A stretch of 64,000 nt of DNA. It comes from Desulfurispirillum indicum S5. Its GTDB lineage: Bacteria > Chrysiogenota > Chrysiogenetes > Chrysiogenales > Chrysiogenaceae. A model generated the notes under the pieces. That model did no database searches. It had not been told where the DNA came from and worked only from the letters and a program-made list of their open reading frames with translations. The stretch is from positions 2,244,001 to 2,308,000 of the forward strand of contig NC_014836.1 in assembly GCF_000177635.2 (NCBI RefSeq), written 5' to 3'. The number at the start of each line of letters is the position of its first letter. Within the stretch, counting starts at the first letter, position 1. Made by a program: the position numbers and the translations under genes. This document shows positions 48,945 through 58,859 of this stretch, piece after piece.

Positions 48945-51900
48945 TCAGCGATCGTCGTGGGTGCCTTTTTCCACGATGCGACTCAGGCCCGTCTCCAGCT
49001 GCTCAATCCAGCCCAGTACGCGACCCTCATCCATGTCACGTGGCTTGTGGCGCTCAATGCTGGCCGCCACCTCAGCCCACTGACGCTGGCCGATATTCAG
49101 CAGCGCCCCTTTGATGGTGTGGGCTGCCGTGGATATCCGGTCCTTGTCCTGCTCCCGGCAAGCTTCTTTCAACGCAGCGAGCTGCGTCGTAAAAGAGCGC
49201 ACCGTAATGGCCAGCAGGTTATCGATTTTCTCCTCAGGAATCAAATAGGTTTCCATCAGGTGGCGCTTGACCTGCTCCATATTGATGGCAGTGGCGCCAT
49301 GGGGAATGGACATGCTGCTTTCACTGCGAGCATGCCAGCCCTCCGGCTGTCCGGATTCGGCTGACTGCCGACATTCTTCGGGAGCAAAGCGCCAGAGGAT
49401 ATCGACAATCTCCCGCGCCTGGAAAGGCTTGGTCAGATACTCATCCATTCCTGCGGCCAGCCCCTTTTCCCGTTCACCGGTTATCGCATGGGCCGTCAGG
49501 GCGATAACGGGAGTATAGGTTCCCGCTACAGCACTGCACAGGGGAACGCTCACATCACCATACTCTTCCACCGGCATGCCGATGCCCTTTTCGCAGGAGC
49601 GCAGAATCTTTACCGCTGTCAGGCCATCCATGACCGGCATCTGTATATCCATAAAGACAAGGTCAAATTTTTCCTGGGTCATGCGCCTGAGGCCTTCGGA
49701 GCCATTTTCCGCCTCAACCACGCGGTGGCCCTGCTGGCGCAGTATGGTCACCGCCAGCTCACGGTTAATGGGATTGTCCTCCACCACCAGCAGATTCAGC
49801 GGCAGCAGCAGTTGGCCATCCAGGGCTCGTGAGGCCGATGCTGCTGATCTGCGCCCCGGCTTGCCCTGCTTGTCCAGGCAGGTGTTGACCGCCTGCAGCA
49901 GCTGCCGGTAACGAATGGGCTTGGGCAGGTGAAAACACATGCCACAATTGTCCATGCGTACCAGATCATCGCTGTCCATGGATGAAGGCAGCAGGAGAAT
50001 GGGGAGATTGCGATGCCCTTTATGCTGATGCAGCTCCCTGGCCAGATCCACCCCACGAATGCCGGGCATGAAATGATCCAGAATGAGCATATCAAAGGGT
50101 CGCCCCTCATCCATGGCCTGTTGCAGCTTCTGACGCGCGTCATCACCATCGATGGCTTCGACGACCCCCAGCTGGCGACGTTCCAGTATCTCCACCAGGA
50201 TGCGGCGATTGATCTCGCTGTCGTCGGCAACCAGAATACGCGTCCTGGCCGCCTGCTCGGCAGAGATATCAAAGGGAATATCGGGCAGCCTGTCGCCTTT
50301 GCGGAAGGGGATGACAAAGTGGAAGGTGCTGCCTTCTCCCATATGACTTTCCACCCAGATGCGCCCATTCATCAGGTGCACCAGCTTCCGGGTAATGGCC
50401 AGCCCCAGCCCGGTGCCACCAAATTTGCGTCTATCCGAGGCCTCCACCTGGGAGAAGCTTTCGAAAATACTGTCGATCTTATTGGCGGGAATACCAATTC
50501 CCGTGTCAATGACCCGGAAATGCAGATGCGCCTCACTATCAGATTCCCCCTGCACCTCCACATCCAGCAGCACGTGGCCGGTATCGGTAAATTTCACCGC
50601 GTTGCCCAGCAGGTTATTGAGAATCTGCTGCAGCCGGGTGGGATCGCCCACCAGGTAGTGCGACAGGCGATGGTCGATGTGGTTCATCAGCTCAATGCCC
50701 TTGCTGTAGGCGCTGTAGGCAATGGACTGCATGACGTTTTCCACGGTCTCAACAGGATCGAAACTGGTCTGCTCAAGCCGGATTTCGCCAGCCTCCACCT
50801 TCGAGAAGTCCAGCACGTCGTTGATAATCACCAGCAATGACTTCGCCGAATTGTGGGCGATAGTGAGGTAGCGCCGCTGGGTTGTGGAAAGTTCGGTCTG
50901 CAGCGCCAGTTCCGTCATACCCAGTATCCCGTTCATGGGGGTGCGGATTTCGTGGCTCATGTTGGCCAGGAAAATACTCTTGGCGCGGCTGGCCTCTTCG
51001 GCCACATTCTTGGCCTCGCGCAGCGCGTCCTCCATGGCCTTGCGCTCGGTCATATCCTCTTCCACGGTCACGTAGTGGGTCACATGCCCATGGGTGTCCT
51101 TGATGGGAGTCACTGACATGGATGTCCAGTAACTCTCGCCGTTTTTCTTGCGACTCTCCATCTCGCCACGCCAGGTCTGACCAGCGCTGATCACGCTCCA
51201 GATCTCCGACTCCACACTGGGACTGGGGAAGCGTGGCGACTTGCCGATAACCTCTTCGCGGTCATATCCCGTCTGGGCAAAAAACGCCTGATTGGCGTAC
51301 TCGATGATGCCCCGATGGTTGGTAATCAGAATCATGCTGTCCGTCTGCACGAATGCCTCTGTCAGCAGGCGAATGCGCTCCTGATCATCTTTTTGCTGGC
51401 TGATATCGCGAAAGACCATGACATGGCCGCCACTGATACCCGCACCATCCTGCAGGGGTGTCGTAATATAGGAGACATAGCGCCGCTGCCCACCATCGGA
51501 GATCACCAGCGCTTCGCACTCGGTTCCCATGCTCTCGTCGCTCACGGCGTCAGCCACACAGAAAATCTCCTGGGGCACCTCCCACGGAGAGGATGCGTGA
51601 AAGAAAAAGGCATCGGGGGTTCTGCCCAGCAACTCCTGCTCCGTCGCATGCAGAAGCAGAGTCGCCGCGCGGTTGCAGTAGGTGATACGACGACTGCCAT
51701 CTATCATCAGCAACCCCTCCACCATACTGTCAGTCGTGCCCTTCAGCAGCCCCCCGACACGCGCCAGCTCATCACGCTGCTGTCGCAGGGTGTAGAGGGA
51801 GCGCACCCGGCTGAAATTGGCCAGCACCACCGTAAACGCGATCAGCGTAAAGAGGAACACCAGCAGGTAATAGTTGTGGTAGTACTCCATAACGTAGACA

Positions 51901-52730
51901 TCGTCTTCATAGTGGAAGAGAAAGTCCGGAGATTGCGCCAGATGAACTGGCAAAAAGGTATAGGTATAGCGTTTCTGCCCAAAGCGAACACTGGTGGCAA
52001 AAGGTCGCTGGTTGCCCATCTGCCTCTCAATACTGCGCAGAAAATCCCGCATTTTCCGTTTTCCCGTAATCGCGCTTGCCTCGGGGGGCAGCGTCTGACA
52101 CAGAGCCGTCTCCGACACCTCATGCACCTCGGCCAGAGGCGGAGTAAAGGCAAAAGAACCGCGATAGAAACTCTCCATCCCCCGTGAAACGCTCTCCAGG
52201 GGGAGCTCCAGCATAATCGCTGGCGCAGAAGCGTCCCGGGCGCCGAAAAAGATCAGCAGTGCACCCGGCACAGCCCTCACCTCACCAGCCGAATCGTCCC
52301 CCACCATCACCTGAAACGGCCCTGAAGACCGTAAACGGAACGAATACAGTGGCTGGCGGCTGGCATCCACAAAGTGAAGCGCCGAAAAGCCCTCGGCACG
52401 CAGCTGTTTCAGGCGAGAATCAAGCAGAGTGGCCAATGCATCGCCCTGCTGCGCTGTGCGCTCATCCGCAAGGAGACGCTGCAGTTTTTCATCGGTGCCC
52501 ATGGAGAGAACCATGGCACTGCCAAGCTGCTGAAAATGCTGATATACCGCCAGATAGCTCTGATGCAGGTGTTCACTCTTCAAGCGCAGATAATCATTCA
52601 CGCGGGTTTCGCGAAAATGCGTGGTGGAAAGCAGAATCAGAATAACAAGCGCCGCGAACACCGCCAGGTGCTGCAGCGCCACCCAGACCTGCTGTTTCAG
52701 AGGCATGGAAGAGCGTGGAAAAACATCCAT
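48945..52730 (-). CDS. Hybrid sensor kinase with two PAS, two receiver and one HPt domain (BarA-like)
   Basis: 1261 residues. Membrane helices at about 18-36 and 286-306 enclose a periplasmic sensor of about 250 residues. Two PAS domains follow (about 325-445 and 455-565), then HisKA with His593 in MSHEIRTPMNG and the ATPase domain (NAVKFT, DTGIGI, GGTGLGLAI). Two receivers carry acceptor Asp885 and Asp1028, and the C-terminal HPt domain has His1204 in AAHTIKGALL. This is the layout of phosphorelay kinases such as BarA/TorS. The partner regulator and signal are not in the window. Confidence 0.93.
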   Translation of the reverse strand: MDVFPRSSMPLKQQVWVALQHLAVFAALVILILLSTTHFRETRVNDYLRLKSEHLHQSYLAVYQHFQQLGSAMVLSMGTDEKLQRLLADERTAQQGDALATLLDSRLKQLRAEGFSALHFVDASRQPLYSFRLRSSGPFQVMVGDDSAGEVRAVPGALLIFFGARDASAPAIMLELPLESVSRGMESFYRGSFAFTPPLAEVHEVSETALCQTLPPEASAITGKRKMRDFLRSIERQMGNQRPFATSVRFGQKRYTYTFLPVHLAQSPDFLFHYEDDVYVMEYYHNYYLLVFLFTLIAFTVVLANFSRVRSLYTLRQQRDELARVGGLLKGTTDSMVEGLLMIDGSRRITYCNRAATLLLHATEQELLGRTPDAFFFHASSPWEVPQEIFCVADAVSDESMGTECEALVISDGGQRRYVSYITTPLQDGAGISGGHVMVFRDISQQKDDQERIRLLTEAFVQTDSMILITNHRGIIEYANQAFFAQTGYDREEVIGKSPRFPSPSVESEIWSVISAGQTWRGEMESRKKNGESYWTSMSVTPIKDTHGHVTHYVTVEEDMTERKAMEDALREAKNVAEEASRAKSIFLANMSHEIRTPMNGILGMTELALQTELSTTQRRYLTIAHNSAKSLLVIINDVLDFSKVEAGEIRLEQTSFDPVETVENVMQSIAYSAYSKGIELMNHIDHRLSHYLVGDPTRLQQILNNLLGNAVKFTDTGHVLLDVEVQGESDSEAHLHFRVIDTGIGIPANKIDSIFESFSQVEASDRRKFGGTGLGLAITRKLVHLMNGRIWVESHMGEGSTFHFVIPFRKGDRLPDIPFDISAEQAARTRILVADDSEINRRILVEILERRQLGVVEAIDGDDARQKLQQAMDEGRPFDMLILDHFMPGIRGVDLARELHQHKGHRNLPILLLPSSMDSDDLVRMDNCGMCFHLPKPIRYRQLLQAVNTCLDKQGKPGRRSAASASRALDGQLLLPLNLLVVEDNPINRELAVTILRQQGHRVVEAENGSEGLRRMTQEKFDLVFMDIQMPVMDGLTAVKILRSCEKGIGMPVEEYGDVSVPLCSAVAGTYTPVIALTAHAITGEREKGLAAGMDEYLTKPFQAREIVDILWRFAPEECRQSAESGQPEGWHARSESSMSIPHGATAINMEQVKRHLMETYLIPEEKIDNLLAITVRSFTTQLAALKEACREQDKDRISTAAHTIKGALLNIGQRQWAEVAASIERHKPRDMDEGRVLGWIEQLETGLSRIVEKGTHDDR

Positions 52731-53102
52731 AATGTACCGAATACCCTGACTTTCACTGTATCCCGTTGTGTAATGTCAAAAATGATAGGTTTTACCCATT
52801 GCAACAACCAAAATAATACATTCTACGGAAAGCCTTGAAAGCGAGTCAATGGAAAAGGCCAGTTTGTCTCGGATATGTCTCAGAAATCACAGAACCTGCC
52901 GCCAAAGGCAGCAGGCACTCCCGGTTTTTCCTTTCGCCTCGGCACGTGAAAGGAAAGAATCCCCGCAGCCAGAAAATCAGCGCCAAAGGCCTGCGGGATT
53001 CCATCCTGCGCCGGCGTGGATATCTTGCCCCTGACATTATTCCATGGTACAAGTAAGGGTTGAAAAAAATGACAACACACCTCAACCGCACAAAGGAAAC
53101 AT
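52731..53102. other. Non-coding spacer with hairpins
   Basis: 372 bases between the divergent hybrid kinase and lipoprotein genes. It probably holds both promoters. A long imperfect inverted repeat is visible (CCCGCAG near 52963 with CTGCGGG near 52991), as is a CTGCCG/GGCAGCAG stem. Short frames across it have no start signal or recognisable product. Confidence 0.5.
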
Positions 53103-53729
53103 ATGCTACGCCAGCTGCGCACCGGAGCCATTGCCGGCCTCCTCACGGTCACATTCATCATGGCGGGCTGCACTGCCACCTCGGGCAGCAGCCGCTCTTC
53201 AGCCACGGGCAGCGGCACCCACGACCGCACCCCCACCCAGACAGCCACCGCGCCCATTATTGTCAGCGACACCTTCCTGCGGGATATCCCTGTTCCCGCC
53301 GACTACCGCCTGGCGGAGGACCAGACCTACCTTTTCGAAACCAAAAACGGCATGATCCTCGCCGGACGCACCTACGACGGGCGCATCGCCTCTGAATCCG
53401 TCGTGGCCATTTACCGCCGGGAAATGCCCCGCAACGGCTGGACCCTGGACTCAACCTCCATCTCGGCTAACCAGATAAACAAGCTTTACTACAAGGATGG
53501 CGCCATGGCGCTGATCACCATTACCACCAGATTCGGTGGCTCATCGGTGAGCATACGCTACTCGTCGCTGAACCCCAGGAGCAGCAACGCGGCCACACCA
53601 CCACGCCCCCCCGCCCGCAGTGCGGAACCCGCATCCCCGACACCCCGCAGTGGTGGCCAGAGCAGCGCCAGTGACGAGAAGCTGCCAGAAACAAAGGGCA
53701 TAATCTACATTGATGACCTCAACCCGTAG
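53103..53729 (+). CDS. Lipoprotein of unknown function
   Basis: 208 residues. A lipoprotein signal peptide ends in the lipobox FIMAGC (Cys22), followed by a Ser/Thr/Gly-rich tether. A compact domain (about 55-155) reads IPVPADYRLAEDQTYLFETKNGMILAGRTYDGRIASESVVAIYRREMPRNGW-like in pattern; similar small lipoproteins with a PxPxDY start occur in anaerobic proteobacteria. The C-terminal third is Pro/Ser-rich. The start has AAAGGAA upstream. Confidence 0.82.
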   Translation: MLRQLRTGAIAGLLTVTFIMAGCTATSGSSRSSATGSGTHDRTPTQTATAPIIVSDTFLRDIPVPADYRLAEDQTYLFETKNGMILAGRTYDGRIASESVVAIYRREMPRNGWTLDSTSISANQINKLYYKDGAMALITITTRFGGSSVSIRYSSLNPRSSNAATPPRPPARSAEPASPTPRSGGQSSASDEKLPETKGIIYIDDLNP

Positions 53730-53770
53730 ACACGGGAACGACCTTATAAACCTCAGGATACGGTAACACT

Positions 53771-54526
53771 ATGTACACAATTGCTATCATGATCATCTGT
53801 TGGCTTGCCATCGGAGCCGGATTGAACTTTTTCATGCCCCTGTGGCTGGCCTCTATTCTCTCCATAGTCATCACCGCCATCATCATGTATTTCCTCGGCA
53901 AGAAATTCATGACCTTCCTTACAAAGCCCTTTGAAGAGTCGCAAAAAGCCCTGCAGAAAGGCAACTACGCCCGCGCCATCCGCATTCTTGAGGACGGCAA
54001 ACGCCTCAAGAACTGGCAGCTCCATCTGGACAAGCAGATGAACAGCCAGATCGGCGTCATCTACTACCTGCAGAAGGAATATGAAAAGGCCAAGGAGTAC
54101 CTCAACAAGGGCATTCCCCGCCACTGGATCGGCGTGGCCATGCTGGCGGTCATCTACTTCCGGGAAAAAAACTACACTGCCATGAAGAACGTCTTCAACA
54201 GAGCCGTGAAGAGCAACCCCAAGCACCCCATCATCTGGGCCGTCTATGCCTGGTGCCTCGTGGAAATCGGCGAACGGGAAGCGGCTATCGAAATCCTGAG
54301 CAAAGGCAATAAGAAGAACCCCACATCGGAGGCGCTGGAACAGAACCTCGCCGCCCTGCAGAACGGCAGAAAGATGAAGATGAAAGCCTTTGGCGAAAAC
54401 TGGTACCAGTTCATGCTGGAGCTGCCCACCGGCCCCGCCATGACCCGCCACCAGAAGGGCTTCCAGGGCAGACCCTCAGCCGCTCAGCTGCGCGCCGCCC
54501 AGCGCATGGTAAAGCGGGAAAACTGA
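53771..54526 (+). CDS. Membrane-anchored TPR protein
   Basis: 251 residues. Two N-terminal membrane helices (AIMIICWLAIGAGLNFF and LASILSIVITAIIMYFLG) precede three to four TPR-like motifs (ALQKGNYARAIRILEDG, QIGVIYYLQKEYEKAKEYLNKGI, AVYAWCLVEIGEREAAIEILSKG). A basic C-terminal tail of about 60 residues follows. It may scaffold a membrane complex; no specific function is recognised. It lies 41 bases after the lipoprotein gene and ends at a strong terminator. Confidence 0.8.
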   Translation: MYTIAIMIICWLAIGAGLNFFMPLWLASILSIVITAIIMYFLGKKFMTFLTKPFEESQKALQKGNYARAIRILEDGKRLKNWQLHLDKQMNSQIGVIYYLQKEYEKAKEYLNKGIPRHWIGVAMLAVIYFREKNYTAMKNVFNRAVKSNPKHPIIWAVYAWCLVEIGEREAAIEILSKGNKKNPTSEALEQNLAALQNGRKMKMKAFGENWYQFMLELPTGPAMTRHQKGFQGRPSAAQLRAAQRMVKREN

Positions 54527-54557
54527 GCATCCTGCCCACCTCTTTGCACAAACCCCG

Positions 54558-54587
54558 CAAGCCACAAGGGAGATCCCTTGTGGCTTG
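54558..54587 (+). terminator. Intrinsic terminator
   Basis: CAAGCCACAAGGG-AGAT-CCCTTGTGGCTTG forms a perfect 13-bp stem followed by TTT, 31 bases after the TPR gene and 42 bases before the ABC-F start. Confidence 0.85.
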
Positions 54588-54629
54588 TTTCCGTAGCACG
54601 AAAACTCAACCTGCGAAAGAGAAGAAACC

Positions 54630-56492
54630 ATGCTTGAAATACAGGAACTGGAAAAGTTTCTGGGCAACCGCGACCTCTTCCACCAGTGCAATGTGCGCAT
54701 TCACCCCGGCGACAAAGCCTTCCTGGTGGGTATCAACGGCTCCGGCAAGACCACCCTCCTCAAAATCATCACCGGCCAGACACTGCCCGATAGCGGCTCC
54801 GTCCGCGCAGGAGGCAGCATCGGCTACCTTGACCAGCGCCTGGAAAACTTCGGCCCAACCGTCTACGCCACCGTGCAGAACGCCTTCGCCTGGCTGCTGG
54901 AAAAGGAAGAGGAACTGACCGCGCTGCAGGAGCGCATCTCCCGTCCGGAAGTCTATAATGATGAAGCACTGATGATCCGGCTGCTGGAGCAGATGGATCA
55001 GCTGCAGCACACCTTTAACACCTACGGCGGCTACCGCGTCGACGCCGTCACCCGCAGCGTCCTCCACGGCATGGGATTTGGCAACGACGACTTCCAGCGC
55101 GATCCCCAGACCCTCTCGGGCGGACAGAAGAACCGCCTGGCCCTGGCCCGCCTCATCGCCCAGTCACCGGACATCATGATTCTGGACGAGCCCACCAACC
55201 ACCTGGACATCCGCAACATCCAGTGGCTGGAACAGTTCCTGCGCCAGTACCCTAAAACCCTGCTCATCGTCTCCCACGACCGCAAACTCATGGAAAACAT
55301 CGCCACCCGCATTGTGGAGCTGGACGGCGGCAACCTCTACAGCTACAGCGGCAGCTACCAGCACTACCTGGAGCAGCGGGAAGTGCGCTACAAGGATATC
55401 CAGCGCAATCAGCAGGCCTATGAAGAGAAAGTGCGCAAGGAAGAGGAGCTGATCCGCCGACTCAAGTCCTGGCGCAACCACACCCAGGCCCAAAGCCGCC
55501 AGAAGCAGCTGGAACGCCTGCAAAACGCCCACGATGACGTGGAAATCGACCAGAAAAAGAGCTTCAGCACCCGCTTCACCCCGGAATACCTCCCCAGTGC
55601 CCAGACCGTGCTCAAAGCCAGCCACATTACCAAAACCTACGGCACCACCCCCATCCTGCGCGGCATCGACCTGGAGGTGGACAACGGCGAACGCATCGGC
55701 ATCATCGGGCCAAATGGCAGTGGCAAATCCACCCTGCTGCGCATCCTGGCCGGAGCCGAAGAAGCCGACAGCGCCACCATTCACCTGGGCAACCTGGTGC
55801 GCATCAGCTACTTCTCCCAGGAACACCGCGAACTCAACCCCCAGCTCAACCTCATTCAGCAGCTGCGGGAGATCCGCCCCCTGGCCACCGACCAGGAGCT
55901 GCGCACCCTGCTGGCCAAATACCAGTTCCGGGGCGAAGAGCACTTCAAGCACGTGGGCGTCCTCAGCGGCGGCGAACTCTCACGCCTGAGCTTTGCCTGC
56001 CTGGAAATGGACTGCGGCAACCTGCTCATCCTGGACGAGCCCACCAACCACATGGACATAGAAGGCATCGAAGCCGTCATTGAAGGCATACGCGAATTCC
56101 CCGGCACCGTGCTGGCCGTCTCCCACGATCGCTATTTTCTGGAAAACGTCTGCACCCGCCTCTTTATCATCAATCAGGGCAAGCTGGAGATATTCCGGGG
56201 AAGCTACCAGGAGTACCAGGACCACCTGAAAGGCTCACCCACCGACAGTACACCAGCAACCACACCCAGCGAAGAGCCCGGCCGCAAAACCAAAAAAGTG
56301 GATCGCTACAAAGTCGCCAGTGTGGAAGAGGAAATCGCGGAGCTGGAAGAGCGCATAGCCCGGCTGGAAGAGAAAATTGAAAACTGCGCCAGCGACTTCC
56401 AGCGCCTCGGCACCCTTTCCGAAGAACGGGAAAGCGCCAAAGCAGCCCTGGAAGAGAAGATGGCCCAGTGGGAGTCCCTGCACCAGGTATAG
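54630..56492 (+). CDS. ABC-F family ATPase (Uup-like)
   Basis: 620 residues with no membrane segment. Two ABC domains are present: GINGSGKTTL / LSGGQKNRLALARL / ILDEPTNHLD, and GPNGSGKSTL / LSGGELSRLSFACL / ILDEPTNHMD. A charged linker lies between them (EEKVRKEEELIRRLKSWRNHTQAQSR) and a C-terminal coiled coil (EEEIAELEERIARLEEKIE) follows. The C-terminal coil is typical of Uup, which acts on ribosomes and replication intermediates. An SR repeat follows directly. Confidence 0.9.
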   Translation: MLEIQELEKFLGNRDLFHQCNVRIHPGDKAFLVGINGSGKTTLLKIITGQTLPDSGSVRAGGSIGYLDQRLENFGPTVYATVQNAFAWLLEKEEELTALQERISRPEVYNDEALMIRLLEQMDQLQHTFNTYGGYRVDAVTRSVLHGMGFGNDDFQRDPQTLSGGQKNRLALARLIAQSPDIMILDEPTNHLDIRNIQWLEQFLRQYPKTLLIVSHDRKLMENIATRIVELDGGNLYSYSGSYQHYLEQREVRYKDIQRNQQAYEEKVRKEEELIRRLKSWRNHTQAQSRQKQLERLQNAHDDVEIDQKKSFSTRFTPEYLPSAQTVLKASHITKTYGTTPILRGIDLEVDNGERIGIIGPNGSGKSTLLRILAGAEEADSATIHLGNLVRISYFSQEHRELNPQLNLIQQLREIRPLATDQELRTLLAKYQFRGEEHFKHVGVLSGGELSRLSFACLEMDCGNLLILDEPTNHMDIEGIEAVIEGIREFPGTVLAVSHDRYFLENVCTRLFIINQGKLEIFRGSYQEYQDHLKGSPTDSTPATTPSEEPGRKTKKVDRYKVASVEEEIAELEERIARLEEKIENCASDFQRLGTLSEERESAKAALEEKMAQWESLHQV

Positions 56493-56505
56493 GAGCCGCC
56501 AACGC

Positions 56506-56627
56506 GCAGGCAATTGAAAAATGCCCAGGTGCAAGGCGCAAGCAAAGGAGTGAGGCGTACTTCCTGTACGTCGCAACGACGAGCACTGGTGAGCAACGCC
56601 GCAGATGAGGGTTTTTCAGCAGCCTGC
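56506..56627 (+). repeat. SR small repeat, complete copy
   Basis: 122 bp running from GCAGGCAATTGAAAAA to GGGTTTTTCAGCAGCCTGC. The GTACTTCCTGTAC hairpin core and GCAACGCCGCAGATGAGG are present. Nine of eleven positions of the terminal stem pair. The right end abuts the cobS ribosome-binding site (AAAAGGAG). Confidence 0.9.
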
Positions 56628-56641
56628 AAAAGGAGAAAAGG

Positions 56642-57358
56642 ATGAAGGGTTTCCTCAGTGCCCTTGGTTTTCTGACAATCATACGTATCCCGGGAAGCTC
56701 CTTTGATGGATCAGCGTCGGTGCGCTCATTCGGCTGGGTGGGACTGCTGATTGGCTGTGGCCTGGCACTGGTACACTGGCTGGCTCCGGCATCAATCGCC
56801 CCCCTGCTGATGGTGCTCTACCTGGTGGTGATCACCGGGGCGCTGCACCTGGATGGCCTGGCCGACAGCGCCGATGCCCTCTTCTCCCATCGCGACCGCC
56901 AACGCAAACTGGAAATCATGCGGGATGTGCATGTGGGCACCATGGGAGTGGTAGCAGTTGTGCTGGTGCTGGGAGGAAAGCTCTACGCCTTCATGCACCT
57001 GGAGAACCTGTGGATTCTGGTTGCAGTACCCGTACTGGCGCGCCTGTCCATGGTAGTTGCCATGCACCTGCTGCCCTATGCCCGCGGGGAAGGACTGGCA
57101 AGCTCATTTTACGGAAAACGGACACCCTGGCTGCTGGTGCAGTTCCTGGCCCTGTCTGTCCTCCTGGGGGCAGGGTATCAGATCACCCTGGCACTCCTGG
57201 CAGTATTCGTGGTGTTTGTGGCGCTGGTACTCTGGTGGTACCGCCGCATGATCGGTGGATTCACCGGAGATATGCTGGGAGCCCTGTGTGAAACATGCGA
57301 GCTGGTGCTTTTTGTGGCAGCCGTGGTGATCCTGTCGGGACAGGGGACACCCCTGTGA
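56642..57358 (+). CDS. cobS: Adenosylcobinamide-GDP ribazoletransferase CobS
   Basis: 238 residues with five or six membrane helices. It joins adenosylcobinamide-GDP and alpha-ribazole in the last steps of cobalamin assembly. LGFLTIIRIP, HLDGLADSADALFSHRDRQRKLEIMRDVHVGTMGV and the late GGFTGDMLGA motif are diagnostic for CobS. The other nucleotide-loop genes cobU and cbiR lie 2 kb downstream on the opposite strand, separated by an LR repeat and an IS element. Confidence 0.95.
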   Translation: MKGFLSALGFLTIIRIPGSSFDGSASVRSFGWVGLLIGCGLALVHWLAPASIAPLLMVLYLVVITGALHLDGLADSADALFSHRDRQRKLEIMRDVHVGTMGVVAVVLVLGGKLYAFMHLENLWILVAVPVLARLSMVVAMHLLPYARGEGLASSFYGKRTPWLLVQFLALSVLLGAGYQITLALLAVFVVFVALVLWWYRRMIGGFTGDMLGALCETCELVLFVAAVVILSGQGTPL

Positions 57359-57536
57359 TACGGGCGCAAGGTACTCGCTGAACGCTGGAAGCACGTGGCT
57401 TATGTTCGCGCCTGAAACAGCATTGTCGGCGTCGACACTGATGCCATATTGGAATGGCCGAAATGGTTCTGCACAGACTGCATGCTTGGCATTACGCCCC
57501 ATTGGCCAGGAGTTTTCCTTGCCACTTTTGAATCGC

Positions 57537-57544
57537 CAAAAGTG
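57537..57544 (+). repeat. Target-site duplication, left copy
   Basis: CAAAAGTG directly precedes the IS. The identical 8 bases follow it at 58852-58859, consistent with ISL3-family transposition. Confidence 0.85.
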
Positions 57545-58851
57545 GGTTCATCCGGTTAAAGCGTACTTTGAATTATGGAGGGCCTTTATTCTGAGCTCGA
57601 AGAATTCCATATCTCTGTATCCATAGGCTTGCCTTTTGAGGGTATCAATTTTGTTGTTGATCCCCTCAAGTGGTCCTGTTGATATGGGGTGATCATACCA
57701 GTTCAGGATTCCCTCTCGGTGCTTCTCCAGCGTTTTGGCCATTTTCTTCAATCCTTTGATAGCTGATGCTTGAGCCCTGTTGATCCAGTCATCGAGGAAT
57801 ACCGTGGCAGTTACCTTGTCAGTTTGTTGCCATATCTGGCGGAGATCTTCTTTCATGTAATAGGCAACCGCCAATGGTCGATTGGCCTGCAGGGCAAGTT
57901 CAAGGCGTTCATGATCACTGGTTTGCTCGCCAATGCTCTGCGGATTTTTGAGAAGCATCCAGCGAGTGCCTTTGAGAATGCTCTTGTCATGCTGACTTGT
58001 GAGCTCATGGTACAGCTCGCGGCGAATATCGGTAAGGCGTTCATTCATAAGCTTGACGACATGGAAACGATCAAACACCAACGCAGCAGATGGAAGGTGT
58101 TCGAGCACTGCCGACCGGTAAGCCGGACTCATGTCAGCAGCAACGGCTTTGATAGATGACTTGCGACGACCAAGGCGTTTCCAGAAACCATCAAGCGCTT
58201 CTGCCTGTTTGCCTGCTCCAACGTATACGACCCTGGCTGAACCAAGGTCAATGACGAGAGTAATGAAGCCATGTTTGCGTCCTGTGTATTTCTCATCAAT
58301 GGCGATATACTCAAGCCCAGCAAGTGAAGGGCTACTGTAGTGATGATGCAGATACTGCTTGAAAATGGACTTGACCAGGTCCCAGCCTATACCAAGAAGC
58401 CGTGCTACATCAATGAGGGTCATAGCTTGGGCAAGGGAGACCACATACCGAGCAAATGCATGGGTGTAGGAACACCGTGGAGAGGCTATTTTCAGACTCA
58501 CCCGCCTGACACTACCGCACTGAAGGCACTGGATGCGTGGAACGTGGACGTGCAACCAAGTGGACTTGATCCCCAAAGGCAAACCTCGTAACCGACGAAT
58601 GCTACTGCCGCGTAATATGACAGAACGGCCAAGGCACGCAGGGCAGCGAATCAGCTTTTTACGGGGCCGGACATGGAAATTGATGGTATTGCCGCAATAC
58701 TCTGTGCGGATGTAATCGTAGCCAGCAAGGCCGTAGGCATGGTAAAGAACACTGGTGAGCATGGTGCTTCTCCCGGAATTATTTGGTTGTAATCCCGATA
58801 AGTGGCACCATGCTCACTTTTTTGTCAATGTATCCTCAATACGGAAGAGCC
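57545..58851 (-). mobile_element. ISL3-family insertion sequence, complete
   Basis: 1307 bp bounded by imperfect terminal inverted repeats (GGTTCATCCGG left; GGCTCTTCCGT read inward from the right) and an 8-bp duplication CAAAAGTG. It carries one transposase gene on the minus strand with an uninterrupted frame. Length, GGYTC ends and 8-bp duplication fit ISL3. Intact ends and frame suggest recent arrival. Confidence 0.9.
57548..58762 (-). CDS. ISL3-family transposase
   Basis: 404 residues. The N-terminal zinc-binding cysteines (CPAC ... QCLQC) and helix-turn-helix (LIDVARLLGIGWDLVKSIFKQYL) precede the DDE catalytic domain: first Asp in YIAIDEKYTG, second in AVAADMSPAY, Glu in STGPLEGINNKIDTLKRQAYGY. 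All three catalytic residues are present. The stop codon lies in the left terminal inverted repeat. Confidence 0.93.
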   Translation of the reverse strand: MLTSVLYHAYGLAGYDYIRTEYCGNTINFHVRPRKKLIRCPACLGRSVILRGSSIRRLRGLPLGIKSTWLHVHVPRIQCLQCGSVRRVSLKIASPRCSYTHAFARYVVSLAQAMTLIDVARLLGIGWDLVKSIFKQYLHHHYSSPSLAGLEYIAIDEKYTGRKHGFITLVIDLGSARVVYVGAGKQAEALDGFWKRLGRRKSSIKAVAADMSPAYRSAVLEHLPSAALVFDRFHVVKLMNERLTDIRRELYHELTSQHDKSILKGTRWMLLKNPQSIGEQTSDHERLELALQANRPLAVAYYMKEDLRQIWQQTDKVTATVFLDDWINRAQASAIKGLKKMAKTLEKHREGILNWYDHPISTGPLEGINNKIDTLKRQAYGYRDMEFFELRIKALHNSKYALTG

Positions 58852-58859
58852 CAAAAGTG
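58852..58859 (+). repeat. Target-site duplication, right copy
   Basis: CAAAAGTG, identical to 57537-57544. Removing the IS and one copy restores the LR hairpin arm found in copy 2. Confidence 0.85.
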
